Shown piece by piece: positions 26,001-41,000 of a DNA stretch of 64,000 nt (position 1 is the stretch's first letter; each line of letters opens with the position of its first letter). Under the pieces are notes generated by a model. That model had not been told where the DNA came from. It saw nothing but the letters and a program-made list of their open reading frames with translations, and ran no database searches. The DNA lies in the NCBI RefSeq assembly GCF_047675955.1, contig NC_132929.1:34154421-34218420 (forward strand), in the 5' to 3' direction. Origin of the DNA: Chlorocebus sabaeus (lineage: Eukaryota > Chordata > Mammalia > Primates > Cercopithecidae). Made by a program: the position numbers and the translations under genes.

Positions 26001-29000
26001 TGCTACATTGAGCTTTATTGACTGTACTATTTATATCACACAAATACAAATCAAGTTAGGGCTTCACTAACCAGGAAAAAAAAAATTAAGCCTGTTTTTG
26101 CAACAGAAAATTTCAAACATACCTAAATGTACTAAAAGAATATGTACAATGAACTCCCATGCACCAGTCACTCATCTTTAACAATTATCAACAATATGCT
26201 CTTCTTATCTCATTTACTACCATAATTTTTTTCTGCAGTATTTTAAAACATATTATTGTCCTAACATACTATTGTCCCTGTAAATACTTCAGGATGTATC
26301 ACTAAGACATAAAGTTTTTTTTCTTATTTAAACCTAACCATAATAATCATGATCATATCTAACAAAATTAACAACATACTTAATAACATCTAACAGCCAA
26401 GTCATGTGCAGTTTTCCTCAACTGTCTCTTTACAATTTGTTGCTGTGAATCAAGTTTCAAACAAGGTTCCCCTAACCCCATCTCCTCCCCTCATGGTTGC
26501 TTTCTGAGAGGTCTCTTATGTTCTTTTAACGTATAATAGATTTCCCCATTTTTATTTATTTTTACACCATTGATCTGTTAAAGAAGTTGGGTGATTTTGT
26601 CTCTGAAATGTTCCACATTCTATTTAGCTGATTGTAATACAATCAGTAGGTTTTTTTTTTTTAATGTACATTAGTTTTGCTGCTGAACTAAACCAAGCTC
26701 CTTAAGGGAAAAAACATGTATTATTTATATCTTCTGTATTCTCACAGACCTTAATGGTATTGAGCCAGATCTTGGTTGATTAAGATTAGACAGTCTCATC
26801 TAAGCATAGTGAATAATTTTAGAAAATTTCTTCAGCAGTCTTCTAAAGTTCTTTGATTTTTGTCAATGGAATTTAAAATTGGAATAGAAATGCTCCTCTT
26901 TGTAAGATCATAAAATCAAAGAGCTTTGGCAACTGCAAAGAATGATAAAAATCAAATGCCTTAAATATTCTAGGAAATAAAACTAACTTCCAAGGAGTAT
27001 GTAACGTGCTAGAGACCATATACCCCAGTATAGGCAAAAACCTAGGATTTTCTAGGTCTACAATCTGGTGCTCTTTTCTTTCTACTACACCAAATCGACG
27101 TGGAAAACAGTCATTGTACAGGCTTTAAGTTGAGAATTGAATAAGTAGAAGGGAACACATACATCTCAACACAGGAACCCATACAACCCCACATGAGGCC
27201 CATTTAAATCAAAAATGTTCTAGAAAGACTGGCTTTATATTCAGAGAATTATTTCTTTATGGTAAATTATCTTCCTTTATTTATATCTGCAATATAAAAC
27301 AGAAGCTTGGCATGAACATATGCCCTCACACCGGCCCAGAAGAAAGGAGCTGGGACAAAGCCACTTGGCAACAGGGCTGAGAACCCAGACCCTAAGGGCA
27401 CAGAGGAGCTGAACCTCGATTTCAGGGCCCCCAGGGATGTTGCTGTGGAGGCCCCTGCTCTCCAGAGCCAAACTGACCTAGGTGAAAGCAGAAAGTTCAT
27501 TCTTAACCACATCAACTATTTTTAAAAATCCTGGAGGTTATTGAAGCTTCACCTCTGTTTCACTTTAAGCCATCTCTTTTGTTCTCAAAAACTAGAAGCA
27601 TGCACTATTTATAATAGCAAACACATGGAACCAACCCAAATGCCCATCAATGATACACTGGATAAAGAAAATGTGATACACATACACCATGGAACACTAC
27701 ACAGCCATAAAAAGGAATGAGATCATGTCCTTTGCAGTGACATGGATGAAGCTGGAAGCCATTATCCTCAGCAAATTAACACAGGAAGAGAAAACCAAAC
27801 ACTACATGTTCTCACTCATAAGTGGGAGTTGAACAATGAGAACATATGGACACAGGGAGGGGAACACCACATACCAAGGCCAGTCCAGGGGTAGGGGGTA
27901 ACGGGAGGGAGTGCATTAGGACAAACAGCTAATGCATGTAGGGCTTAAAACCTAGATGACAGGTTGATAGGTGCAGTAAACCACCATGGCACACGTATAC
28001 CCATGTAACAAACCTACACATTCTGCACTTGTATCCTGGAACTTAAAGTAAAATTAAAAAAAAAAAAAGGCCAGGTGAGGTGGCTCACATCTATAATGCC
28101 AGCACTTTGGGAGGCCGAGGCAGGCGGATCACAAGGTCAAGAGATCGAGACCATCCTGGCCAACATGGTGAAATCCTGTCTCTATTAAAAATACAAAAAA
28201 ATCAGCTGGGCGTGGTGGTGCGCGCCTGTAGTTCCAGCTACTTGGGAGGCTGAGGCAGGAGAATTGCTTGAATCTGGGAGGTGGACGTTGCAGTGAGCCG
28301 AGATGGTGCCACTGCACTCCAGCCTGGTGAGAGGGTGAGACTCTGTCTCAAAAAAAAAGCAAAACAAAAACAAAAAAAACTAGAAGCATGCATCTGCACA
28401 CATATACTAGGTAAATAATGATTTTTATAAGTCTAGTAACAATTTTATAATTCACATGACATGTAATTTAGAAGAAAAATAATGAAGTCAGAAAATGTTA
28501 GACACATTATTTACTACACGTTAATTTTTATTTCATATAAAATTAGTACTTCAAGTTAGTTATTTGCTAACAGTTTAAACAACAGTGAAGGTACTATTTG
28601 TTTGTTTGAGATAGAGTCTCGCTCTGTTGCCCAGGCTAAAGTGCAGTGGCACAATCTTAGCTCACTGCAACCTCCAACTCCTGGGTTCAAGCAATTTTTG
28701 TGCCTCAGCCTCCCGAGTAGCTGGGACTACAGGCGCACGCCACCACACCTCGCTTATCTTTTTATTTTTTGTAGAGACAGGGTTTCGCTATGTTGGCCAG
28801 GCTGGTTTCAAACTCCTGGCCTCAAGCAATCTGCCTCTCTTGGCCTCCCAAAGTGCTGGGATTACAGGCATGAGCCACCCTGCCTGGCCTAAAAATACTG
28901 TTTAAATGCAAAAATTATAATAGGTACACATTTTGTTATAATTTAAGAAAAAATTTTCTTTCCTGTTAATACCTACAAAGCAATATGTACATTTTTAAAA

Positions 29001-32000
29001 GTCAACTTATAGCAGAAGGTTTACTGTGAAAATCCAGTTTACAAATGAAGAATCTTAATGTACCTGTACATTAAGAAGCATTAGAAAAACAACCACTGAT
29101 AATAACAGTAACAAATTATAACATCAATGGAATTTCAATCTGCTCTTAGAAAAAGAAGGCTTTAAAAGATAAGGGCAATCAATGCAATAAAAAACTGATT
29201 ACTGGGACATTATCAAAATTTTAAACTTTTGCTCAAGAAAGAACTGTGAAAAGGGTGAAAAGACAAGCTACAGACAGGGAGGAAATATTTGGAAACCAGT
29301 ATCTGACAGAGGACTAGTATCTAGACTGTATCAAGAACTCTCAATACTCCCAAGAAAAGAAAAAAGTCCCACTAGAAATGACCAAAAAATGTGGACAGAC
29401 ATTTCATCAAAGATGATCTACAAATGGCCAATAAGCACATGAAAAGATGTTCAGCATCATTAGCCACCAGAGAAATGCAAATTAAAACCATGAGATATCA
29501 CAACACGCCCATCAGAACAGCTAAAATAAAAAACTGTGAAAACATCAAATGGTTGTGAAGATGCAGAGAAACTGAACATTTGTGCAGTGCTGGTGAGAAC
29601 ATAAAATAGTATGGCCACCCTGGAAAAGAGTTTGGCAGTTTTGTACAAAGCAAAACAAGCAATTGCTATATGGTCCAATAACTGGATTTGGGAGCATTTA
29701 TCTCAAAGTAAAAACTTATATTTATACAAAAAACCTATACATGAATGTTTATAGCTGCTTTATTCATAATAGCCAAACACTGGAAACAGCCCAGATGTCT
29801 TTCAAATGGATGGTTAAACAAACTGCAGTACATACATACCATGGAATACTACTCTGAAATAAAACAGAACGAACTATTGATAAAGCAACAATTTAGATGA
29901 ATCCCCAGGGAATTATGCTGAGTGAAAAAAGGCAATTCCAAAAGGTTGTATACTATCTGATTTTATTTATATAACTTTTTTTTGAAGTGACACAATTTTA
30001 CATATGGAGAACAGGGTAGTAGGCGGACGAAGGAACAACAGAAGGGAGGTAAGCATGGTTATAAAACAATGAGGGATCCTTATAATGACACAACTGTTCT
30101 GACTCTTGACTGTGACGGTGGATACATAAATCTACACATGTAATAAAATTGTATAGAACTAAATATACACGAAGAGAAATGAGAACAAAAAAACTAGGGA
30201 AATTGGAATAAGATCTATGGATTTTCTGAATCTCAACATCCTGGTCATGATATTGTACTAGAGTCTTGCAAGGCATTACCATTGGAGGGAACTGAGAGAC
30301 TGAGTGAAGGGTACAGAGAATGTATTATTTCTTATGAACTGTATGTGAATCTATAATCGTCTCAATAAAATTGCAATTAAAAACAAAATCCCATGTTTAT
30401 CTGGAAATCTTCCTCAATTCTTTCTCCTTTGCTGTCACATGTTTAACCCCTCTTTAAGTGCTCTTAATGTACAAAGATGAATAGGCCTCAGTGTTTCCCC
30501 TAAAGAAACCTATGTGAAATAGGACAAGGACACACACAAAAAAACCCCTAATACAAAGTAAATATTTAGAATATGTTCAATGCCACAAGAAAGACATAAC
30601 AGATTATTGGAAGAACAAAATCTGGTCTATACATACAATGGAATATTATTCAGCCATAAAAAGGAATGGAACTCTGATACATGCTACAACACAGATAAAC
30701 CTTGAAAATATTATGTTAAGTGAAATAAGACAGGCACAAAAGAACAAATATTGTATGTCCTCACTTACATACCCAAAATAGGCTAATTCATAAAGACAGA
30801 AAGTGGATTAGAGATTACCAGGGGCTGAGGGGAAGAGAGAGCATTACTGCTTAATGGTTATAGAATTTCTGTTTGGGATGATGAAAAAGTTTGCAAATGA
30901 ATAGTGAATGTAACTGATTACATTCACATTCAACACTGTATATATAATTAATGTCACAGTACTGTACATTTAAAATCAGTTTAAAATGGCAAATTTTATG
31001 TTATATATATTTTGCTAAAATAAGAAATACTCTCGTAGTTACTTTATTCACATTATCCCAAATCCAAGGTATTCATTATAGGAGAGTAAATGTACAAACT
31101 AGGACATACTCATACAATGTAATACTACTCAGCAATAAAAAGGAGTAAAATACTAATGATGAATCTCAGAGCTGTATGCTGAGTTAAACAGCCTTCCACA
31201 AAAGGGTACAAACTGTGTAATTCCACTTATATGAAGACAAAGCCAATGTATAGTGAAATAAATCAGATAGCGGTTGCCTCTGAGGGTGTGTTGGGACACA
31301 GCTTGATTGGGAAGGGTGATAAAAGAAAGTTCTGGGGTGACAGAAACGTCCTGTATCTTGATAGGTAGTTTACACAGGTAAATGCCTCTGTCAAAATTCA
31401 TCAAATGATGAACTTAAAATTTGTGCATTTCATTTACGTAGAAAACAGAAAAAGAACCATAAACACTATTGAACTCTAGTTAATGATTTGTAGACTAAAA
31501 TGTTTTTAAGTGTGAAGCATACTGATGGCTGCAACTTACTTTAAATTGCAATAAATCATGAATTGAGACATGGCAAGATTAAGAAATAACGAGATAAAGG
31601 AAATACAGCAAAGTGTTAGCAATAGTAAAATGCAGGTGGTGGGTATGTCAGTAATCACTGTAGAATTATTTCAAGTTGTCTGAATGTTTGAAAATGTTCA
31701 TAACAAAATGTTAGGAAAATATACATACCAACAAAACAGTTGTTTCTCTTCTTCTCAAGAACCTGGCTTATATTTCTAATACTACAGAGTGAGAATTTAT
31801 TGTTGTTAAGTTTGTCCCCAGATGTTGCTCTTGCATACATGATGTAATTGCCATTTTCTTTTTGCCCCAAATTCTTAGATTCTCCTGGTGTGCACTCTGT
31901 TCCAGAATCATGCTGTCAAAAAGAATATAAAGTTACATAAACAGGAAGTAAAATAAGGTTTTCAGGTCAACTGATTAAATGTAATGTTCTCATCAGGAAA

Positions 32001-35000
32001 ACAATGGAAGCTTGTGGACTCTCCTTTAAAAAGAATCTTACAATTGTTTTACACCTTGAGTAGGAAAAGAATTTGCTCTTTTAGGGGTCACTGTCTTAGA
32101 AAAGAAGGAAAATCAGTGGAGGTCTAGCCACAACAATTTATAACTTTGGAAGCAGTGACTAGAATTGAGGACAGACAGTCATAAAAGTATTAAAAATAAG
32201 CTCACTTACTCTTAAAACCAGTAACAGTAAAATAAACTACTTTAAAACTACTAAATATCTCTAACATATATGTTAAATTACATGTTATGACTAGTTCAGA
32301 GAAGATAGAGGTGGGGAAAGACAAAGAATCAAGAGACTGGCATGGGGCTAAATATACACAGAACAGGAATCTAAGACAGCTAACTCAATAGCCAGTACAT
32401 AAGAAAGATAAGCAAAAATGCTGACTAGGAACAGAAACACAATGACATATTTTTAAATGAAAAATGGTAAAAGCCTAGAGATAAAACCAAAATAGTGCTT
32501 TGCCGAATAAACAGGAAACAGAGTTCTGTGTATATGTAACATATAAATGCACATAAGTGGTGTTTGGTTTTGATAAATTTTATTGAAGTGTCAGATACAT
32601 AGAGTAAAATAGGCCGGGTGCGGTGGCTCACATCTGTAATCCCAGCACTTTGGGAGACCAAGGCGGGCGGATCACGAGGTCAGGAGATTGAGACCATCCT
32701 GGCTAACACGGTGAAACCCCATCTCTACTAAAAATACAAAAAATTAGTCGGGCGTGATGGCGGGCGCCTGCAGTCCCAGCTACTCGGGAGGCTGAGGCAG
32801 GAGAATGGCGTGAACCCGGGAGGCGGAGCTTGCAGTGAGCCCAGATCGCGCCACTGCACTCCAGCCTGGGCAACAGAGCGGGACTCTGTCTCAAAAAAAA
32901 GTAAAGAAAAGAAAGAAAAGAAAAATACCAAAGCATACCTCCCTGAATATTCTCAAAGTAATGCTTATGAGATCAAGCAACAGAACACTACTACCAGATC
33001 CCAGCAGCCCCCGCCATCCTGGGGGATATGCACTAAAACAAAAAACCCTCACAATGCCCCTCAAACAACTAGAACACATCAGAAGGAGCAAAAAACACTG
33101 GACACTAGAGTAATAGTGCTATTTAATTAAAATCTTGTTTTAAATACCCAACAACTCCACTCTCAAGATAGAAAAAGACTACCCAAGGGCGTTCTGCTTT
33201 TTCCTAGAGCCCAACTAAGTTACTTTCATTTTCTATTCCCTCTTCTAAGGCAACTGTTAAATTAAAAAACCTGTCCTCTACTATCACCTTTATTCTTCCT
33301 GATACCTCTTGCCTTTCTCCTGAATCTAGATTCAGCATTTAACAACTCTATACTGTTCACCAAAATTATCTTGCTTTATGTTTTCACCCTAAAAACATAA
33401 TGCAGTTTCTGAAAAAGGTATAGCACTAGAATTATTCTCAGCATTAGAGTTTTAGGAAGGAAAGAAAAAAATCCCAACTCTGTATAACTCTTGAGGTCAT
33501 CACAGAATATCTTGCCACTTTTCAATTCCGTAAATATTAATGAATGTCCAGTGCTATAAAAGGAGGCACTAATATATAAAAATATAAAGATGAGAAAAGT
33601 ATTATCCCTAGCCTTCAAGGCATTTACATTCTATTTTTAAAGGATAGCAAATCTTGACATATCTGCTTAGTCTGACTGCTGCTGCATAAATCCATTACAG
33701 ACATTGCTAGTCAAATATTATTTTACTAGGCCAGGGGATATTGTAATAGATCATCATTAACAGGAATAAAAGGGAGAACAGATTGTAAGCAAGCATGCCA
33801 GCTATTTGCCATCCTCAGATAACGAATAAAACAAGCACATGAATAAGCAAAACATAAAATAGAACATAAAGGCCATCTTGACTGGACCCGCACAAGTTTT
33901 GAGAGTTCAAATCAAGAGAAAGGTTTCACAAAGAAACTATAATCTGTTTGACAAGAAAACAGAAAAATTTTTCTAACTATAAGAAAGAAAATTAAGAAAA
34001 CAAAAAAATGCATAAAAAAACCTCAATCATAATCTACCATGCACGATAACTATTAAATTTTTGATATATTTCCTATCTGACTTATATCGAGCTATATCAT
34101 ATTTTAATATAAAGTTTGGACTATACCATGTGTACAGTTATAACTTTTTTTTTTTGAGACAAGAGTCTCACTCTGTCCCCCAGGCTGGAGTGCAGTGGCG
34201 TGATCCTGGCTCACTGTAACCTTGGCCTTCTGGACTCAAATCATCCTCCCCCACCTTAGCTTCTCAAGTAGCTGGGACTACAGGTAAAGGCCACGACACC
34301 CAGCTAATGGTTTTTGTATGTATTTTTGGTAGAGACGGGGTTTCGCCATGTTGCCCAGGCTGGTCACGAACTCCTGGGCTCAGGCAATCTGCCCGCCTCG
34401 GACTCCCAAAGTGCTAGGATGACAGGTGTGAATCACCACAGCCACCCTCCAGGTGTACAGTTATACACACCTTTCTTTCAGCTTAACAGTATAAAATGAG
34501 CACTGCAAAACTTGATATTTAAATGACTGCAGAACATTCCATGGTATTTTCATACTGTAGGGCCATCTAGGCTGCTTAAAACTTTTTGGTATTATAAATA
34601 AAACTACAATGGTTATATTTTAATTTTTATAAAGGGCCATATTCATTTACATCATATAACAACATGGATCAAGATTTCAATAGGCAGACATGGGAAGGAA
34701 CTGACTTCCTAGTGGAGGAAAGTTTTAAAGGTCTGTGAATTACTTAATTTGAGAGATGAGGGGAGATAACACTAGAAATATTCTTAAACCCCAAATCATC
34801 AAACACCCTAAACATTAAGATAAGGAAATTGTATCAGCAATATTAGAAAGTAGTAGAAGTTTGTAAGCAGAAGTGGTATTATTAGCACTGTATTTACACA
34901 AAGGTGAATCTGGTGAGAGTAGGTACATATTAGAATTTTCACCCTAAGAGACAGGAACTTTGTCTCATTTGTGATTAAAACTTTCCACAACAAAGTTTAT

Positions 35001-38000
35001 AAAGCAGTTTATAATAGGTGCACAATAAATATTTCAGATAGGATAAATAAATATAAGAAATAATGTGAACCGCTCAGAAAAAGTAACATTGACATTAGTA
35101 CAAATGGATAAGAGAGAGAGAGATTTCAGATAAAGATGTTAAGGGAGACAGGTTCAGGTGTTTATGATTCTGGCTGATCTTACTATTAAGTTATTCAACA
35201 AATATTTATTAAGCATTGTATAATTTGGATGTCTGTCCCCCCAAATTTGATCCCAATGTTGTTGGTGGGGCCTAACAAGAGAGGCCTGGGTCATGGGGGC
35301 AGATCCCTCATGAATAGATTAACGCTCTTCCCGAAGGGTTGGAGGTGGGTGCGTGAGTACATTCTCACTCTCTTAGTTCCTGCAAGAGCTGGCTGTTAAA
35401 GGTCTAGTACCCCCTCTCTCCCCGACCCCACGCTCCCACTGCCCCCACTCTTGCCATGTGATCTCTGCACATGGCAGCACCTGTTTACCTCCATCATAAG
35501 TGGAAGCAGCCTAAGGCCCTTACCAGAAGGGAGCAGATGCCAGCACCATGCTTTTTGTACAGCCTACAGAATCATGAGCCAAATAAACCTCTTTTCTTTA
35601 TAAATTACCTACCATCAGATATTCCCCTATAACACAAAACAGATGAAGACAACCATCTACTATGGATACAGATGGCAGAATTAACAACATGTGCAAAAAA
35701 ATGAGGTATAATTGAGCGTGGTAGGCAAAGAATGTGAACCAATTTCTCCATTGAACAATAATATAACATTAATGTAATAAAAACATCTCACTGGCAGTTA
35801 GGTAGGAAGGAGACTAGACAAGAAGTGAAAAGAGAAAGGTCTAGATTCCCTACTACAAGTGCAGTTCACAGATGAGTACCAGCAGCAGCAGCATTGTCTG
35901 GGAGCATGTTAGAAATACAGAAACTCAGGCCCCATCAAAGACCTATGAAAAAAGAATCTGTGTTTTAAGATTCTCAGGTGATATATATGCACATTAAAAT
36001 GAGTGACCTGGGACTACAGGCCAGACAAGCAGCTGGAAGGGCACTAAAATTCACCTGGTAAGGCCTGGAACTAAGATGACTTGCTCTTGAAAATGCAAAT
36101 CAACTATGAACAATAATTCTCTGCTCATCTCTAAAATTCCAAGTACTCTTTTTAGAACAGATCACAAAAGCAGTCAAGAGTTACAGAGATTAAGCACATT
36201 TTAAATACCTTATACAAGAACATTAATAATAATCTATCAATTTCTGATTGGGACGTAGAAGACAGACAGACTTGCAACTTAGTGAGATGGCACCTATTTT
36301 ACAAACATGGGAAAAATGAGAGAAGTGCATTTGGGGATTTTAAGCTACAAGTAGATGACTTACTTTTAAAAATCATAAAAACTTGCACTTTTGCAAGTGA
36401 TAAGGTGAAAGTAAAATGAATTTCTATACAGTTCTCAAGTGTATATTTCCAAAATGTTATCTTTAATAAGCTCTACCAAAATCACAAAGAGAGAATATCA
36501 TTCAGTATTTAATATTTCTGTGTTGTACTGATATTTAAGATCACTTAAAAGATCAATATAATGGACTGGGTATTAGATAATATCAAAGATTGTTGTTAAT
36601 TTTGTTAGGTATAATAACCACATTGCGGTTATATTAGAAAATGTCTATTTTTTCAGGAATATATACCGAAATATGTAAGGATAAACAGAGTTCCTTTAAA
36701 TGGCAAAGAAAAAGAAAGAAATACAGATAGAAGTTATGGCAAAATCTTCACAATTATTGGCTCTGAATTAGGGGTTGACAAAGTAGCCAGCAGCCTGTTT
36801 TTATATGGCTTAACTAAGAATGGCTTTTCCACATTTAACAAATTGTAAAAGCAACAAAGACCGTACAACAGAAACCAAATGCTGCCCCTGACTCCTAAAA
36901 TGTTTACTAGCAGGCCCTTTACAGAAAATGTTTGCTGATCCTTTTTCTAAATCATGGCCATGTAAGGCTTTGTTGCACTATTTGTTCTACTTTTGAGTAT
37001 ATTAGAATTTTCTAATAAAAGATTTTAAAATATCAATCTCATTCCACAGTAGATAAAAGACTTTAAAATATCAATCTCATTCCACAGTAAAGATTTTAAA
37101 ATATCTCATTCCCTAAAAATGCTTTAACAGAAACAAAAAAAAAAATTTCTCACAATTTGCTGAATATTCAAAATGCACTTTTAAACAATGAATAATGATT
37201 CTCATTCAAAAGATATTTGAGTACATTAGGTACCAGGCATTGTTCTAGGGCCAGGAGATACAGATTTTATTTTGTCTGAATAAGCCAGATGAAATTCCTT
37301 GCCTTCACAGAATTCTGGCATTGTTATGCTTACTTTTCTTATTTTAATCACAAACATTCTATCTTCCTCCCTTTCAGTATGGTCAAATACATTACCGTGC
37401 TCTGACATAAAAACTAAACACTCGTAAGTAAATTTGTTTTCACTGTAAATGTAAAATAAATCACTCAACACAAAACTCAGACTAATAATTATTTTTTAAG
37501 CTAATAATTAGACAATACTTACTGGGGATCCAAAGTTGTGTCCAACTTCATGAGCAAAAGTAATGTGAGAGACTTTGGGAGGTACATGAGACCCATAGTT
37601 CTGAACAGTAATAATTCCAGTGTTTAAGGACTTCTTCTTACCATCTGAATAGAGTTTACTTTTTTCACATATTCCTCCAGAGCTTCCTAATCCAGAACAA
37701 AAAAATGGTTAAGTTAGCATCTATTTCCCCTTATCCTCTAAAAAGGTAATGTATGCTATATTAAATGAAAACATTTTATATTTTAATCTAAAATAGAACT
37801 GGTACTCAAACGTATCACATACGCGAAAGTTTCTTTGGTCCAAGACTAAGAAGTCACTTCAAATAAAAGTTTTAATGACACTCAAAAAGAAACTTCCAGG
37901 ACTGAGTGCACAATCTTCACAAAATGTTCTTCATAATCAAAATGTCCCCCAAATTTTGTTCCCATTAATTTAGGAAAACAAATATTTACATTTCCTTTCA

Positions 38001-41000
38001 ATTTGAATGTATCAATATTTACACTGAGTCAAAGTGTACATCCTCTCATCTTTTAAAAAGAAATCTTATGATTTTAAGTTAAATGAAAGTTGAACAAAAT
38101 ATCCTCAAGAAGATTCTGAGAAAGTCACTTCTACAAAAAGCAGTGAGGCACATGAGTACATGTCCTGAGATACAACATACAATGTATTTGTAAAAAAAGA
38201 AAATAATTATGTCAAGAAAGTTTAAAAAAAAAAAAAAAAAAAGAGGGAGTGGAAGAAAGAAGGAAAAAGAGAATACGGGTGGGAAGGAAGGAAGAGATAG
38301 AAAGCAAATGAGGCAAAAGGTTAATGATTGATTAATCTATCAAGAATTCACCATTGCTCAGCGCGGTGGCTCATGCCTGTAATCCCAGCACTTCGGGAGG
38401 CCGAGGCAGGTGGATCACTTGAGGTCAGGACTTTGAGAGCAGCCTGGCCAACATGGTGAAACCCTATCTCTACTAAAAATACAAAAATTAGCTGCGTGTG
38501 GTGTTGCACACCTGTAATCCCAGCTACTCGGGCAGGAGAACTGCCTGAACCCGGGAGGGGGAAGTTGCAGTGAGCTGAGATTGTGCCACGGCACTCCAGC
38601 CTGGGTGACACAGTGGGACTCTGTCTTTTAAAAAAAAAAAAAAAAGAAGAAGAAGAAGAAGAATTATTTCACCGTACTATTCTTGCAACCTTTCCGCAGG
38701 CTTGAAATTTTCAAAATAAATTTAAAACTGAATTATGATTGTTCCAATACGTCTTTAGGGCACTATAAAAATTTAAAAGAAAAGCCATATTTCCACTTAA
38801 ATATTTTTATCATTTTGTACTTCATCTGTTCATTAACAGTGACTTTAGAATTTAATAGCAAAATGACAGTGCTCTCACAGCTAAAATCAATTATGAGAAA
38901 TTGGAAAAATAATAATAGGAAAATCAGAAAATGTCTGGTCAATTAATGCCTTTATATAGACATTACATTGGAAAGATCATATTTTCTTTTAATTAACTTT
39001 ATTATTAAGATTTTCAGTGAGAAGTTATTTAGTTTATATTTATACTTAAAAGTTTTTTCCCTATTTGATTTTTAAACGAAATACAATCAAATGGATAAGG
39101 TTATTAAGATAACTGCTCAAATTAGCTTTCTATACACAAGTTACAACAAAGTTACTAAACTGTTTTAAAAAAAAAAAAAAGTCTAATATTGCTTCTCCTC
39201 CCCTTCCCATTCTGCCTCGCTTCAAAAACAAGTCTAATATTTAGAATCACTAATAAAGCATGCAATAGAATGCAATTCAAAATAGGTCTGCAAGAACGGT
39301 ATTATACTATGACTGTTGCCTTGCTCCCCTTAAATATAAGAAAACTATATGGCAACAAAACACAAATTTGAATTACTGTTACTATATAATTCAGAAAGCT
39401 GAAATGAAAACTGTGTTTCAAAGGAAACTAAAAGACTGAGTCATATGCAAATTTAACCCAGCAAGGGGTTGAGAACCTTTATGATATTCAAAATTTACTA
39501 CCTTTTCTACATTGACAACTGAGTAGAGAGAAAATACCAAATAATTTGTCAGTATTTACTATATTTTCCTAAGCTAGTTCTACTTTTGGAGCTGAGTCCT
39601 GAGGAGCACATCATTATTTCTGGAAACCAGAAAATATATAAATAAGTATTCTGTATATAATTATTATTGTACACACAGCATAGTTTTAAACAAATAGTAA
39701 ACTAATATCCTGCCTTAGTGAAGATTTGTCACGTGCATATTGGTCCAATGCAGTACTGTCAAACTTGAATTAAGCATAGAAGACTCCACACTTCAAATCT
39801 TTTACCAGTTAAAAAAAAAAAAAAGGTAAATAGGCATATTTTTAAATCTCTGATAATATACATTTTTCTGCACTTTTAGGGTCTGGTTAATTTAAGAGAA
39901 GAGTATACATAAATTAGAATATACTATTCTGAAATATAGTAATTTATATATTGCTTCTTAAAAACTGTTTTTGGTCTTTATGATTATTGCTTATATGAAA
40001 GTTTAAAATAGCCGGGCACAGTGGTTTACACCTGTAATCCCAACACTTTGGGAGGCCGCAGCAGGCGGATCACCTGAGTGAGATCAGGAGTTGGAGACCA
40101 GCATAGCCAACATGTTGAAACCCCATCTCTACTAAAATTACAAAAATTAGCCAGGTGAAGTGGTATATGCATGTAATCTCAGCTACTCCAGAGGCTGAGG
40201 CAGGGGAATCACCTGCACCCGGGAGGCGGAGGTTGCAATGAGCAGAGATCATGCCACTGCACTCAAGCCTGGACAACAGAGCGAGACTCTGTCTCAATCA
40301 ACCAATCAATCGATCAATGGAAGTTTAATATTTTTTGCAGGCTAATAGCATATGTTGGAGAAACTTAATTATACAGGAAGAAATAAAATATTATTTGTAA
40401 CTCTGAGAGTTATGGTTTAATTTTTTAAATACTGCAACTAGTTTTGATATGCCAGAAAACTCAGTAATGAGGTATTACATATACCCACAGTTAAACCATT
40501 AACTCAAACTCAATTGCTACATATTTTAAATTTAAGATTTTATTATACATATATTCATCACTGACAAATATAAGTTATGAACAACAATGAGAAGGGTGAA
40601 ATGTTTTAAATTCAGGTCAAAAGTAATTATTGATGAATGAGTCAATAAGCAACAAAGAAGTATAATGACAATTTTCTATCTGCAGGATAGTTTGAGAGCT
40701 AAAGTCAGAGTATCCGTCCTAAACTTCAAAACAGACCAACTCCACCCCACTCCCCAAAAAAAAGTCTTAGAAAAAAATACAAGAGTAATATGATACCTTG
40801 ACATATTCCATAAATACAGTTTTGATGTGAGGAGTCCAAAAACTAATAGTAACACGCTGATCATACAATACTAATCTGAGCAGTAATTCTGGACCAGACC
40901 ATAGTACTACTCCCAGAAGTGTTACTAGGAAATGTGAGAGCAGAGTCATTTGGCTTTCAAGTCTGGAGAGCACTACTCACATGTAATGGGTAGGGATCAA

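Larger units (their letters stand above)
25703..31728 (-). other. ADAM10: ADAM10 intron 10
   Basis: 6026-nt GT-AG intron. Outside the listed repeats, 26660-26990, 27100-27586, 28393-28595 and 28890-29190 hold nothing I recognise. Confidence 0.9.
31913..37522 (-). other. ADAM10: ADAM10 intron 9
   Basis: 5610-nt GT-AG intron. I recognise nothing in 31913-32611, 32930-34130, 34466-35210, 36005-36765 and 37345-37522, apart from a weak L2/MIR-like piece near 33520-33640. Confidence 0.88.

Noticed and set aside
35213..35650. Possible endogenous retrovirus
   Set aside because: Only an LTR of the MaLR type is present, as at 55685-56095; no gag, pol or env-like sequence adjoins either one.
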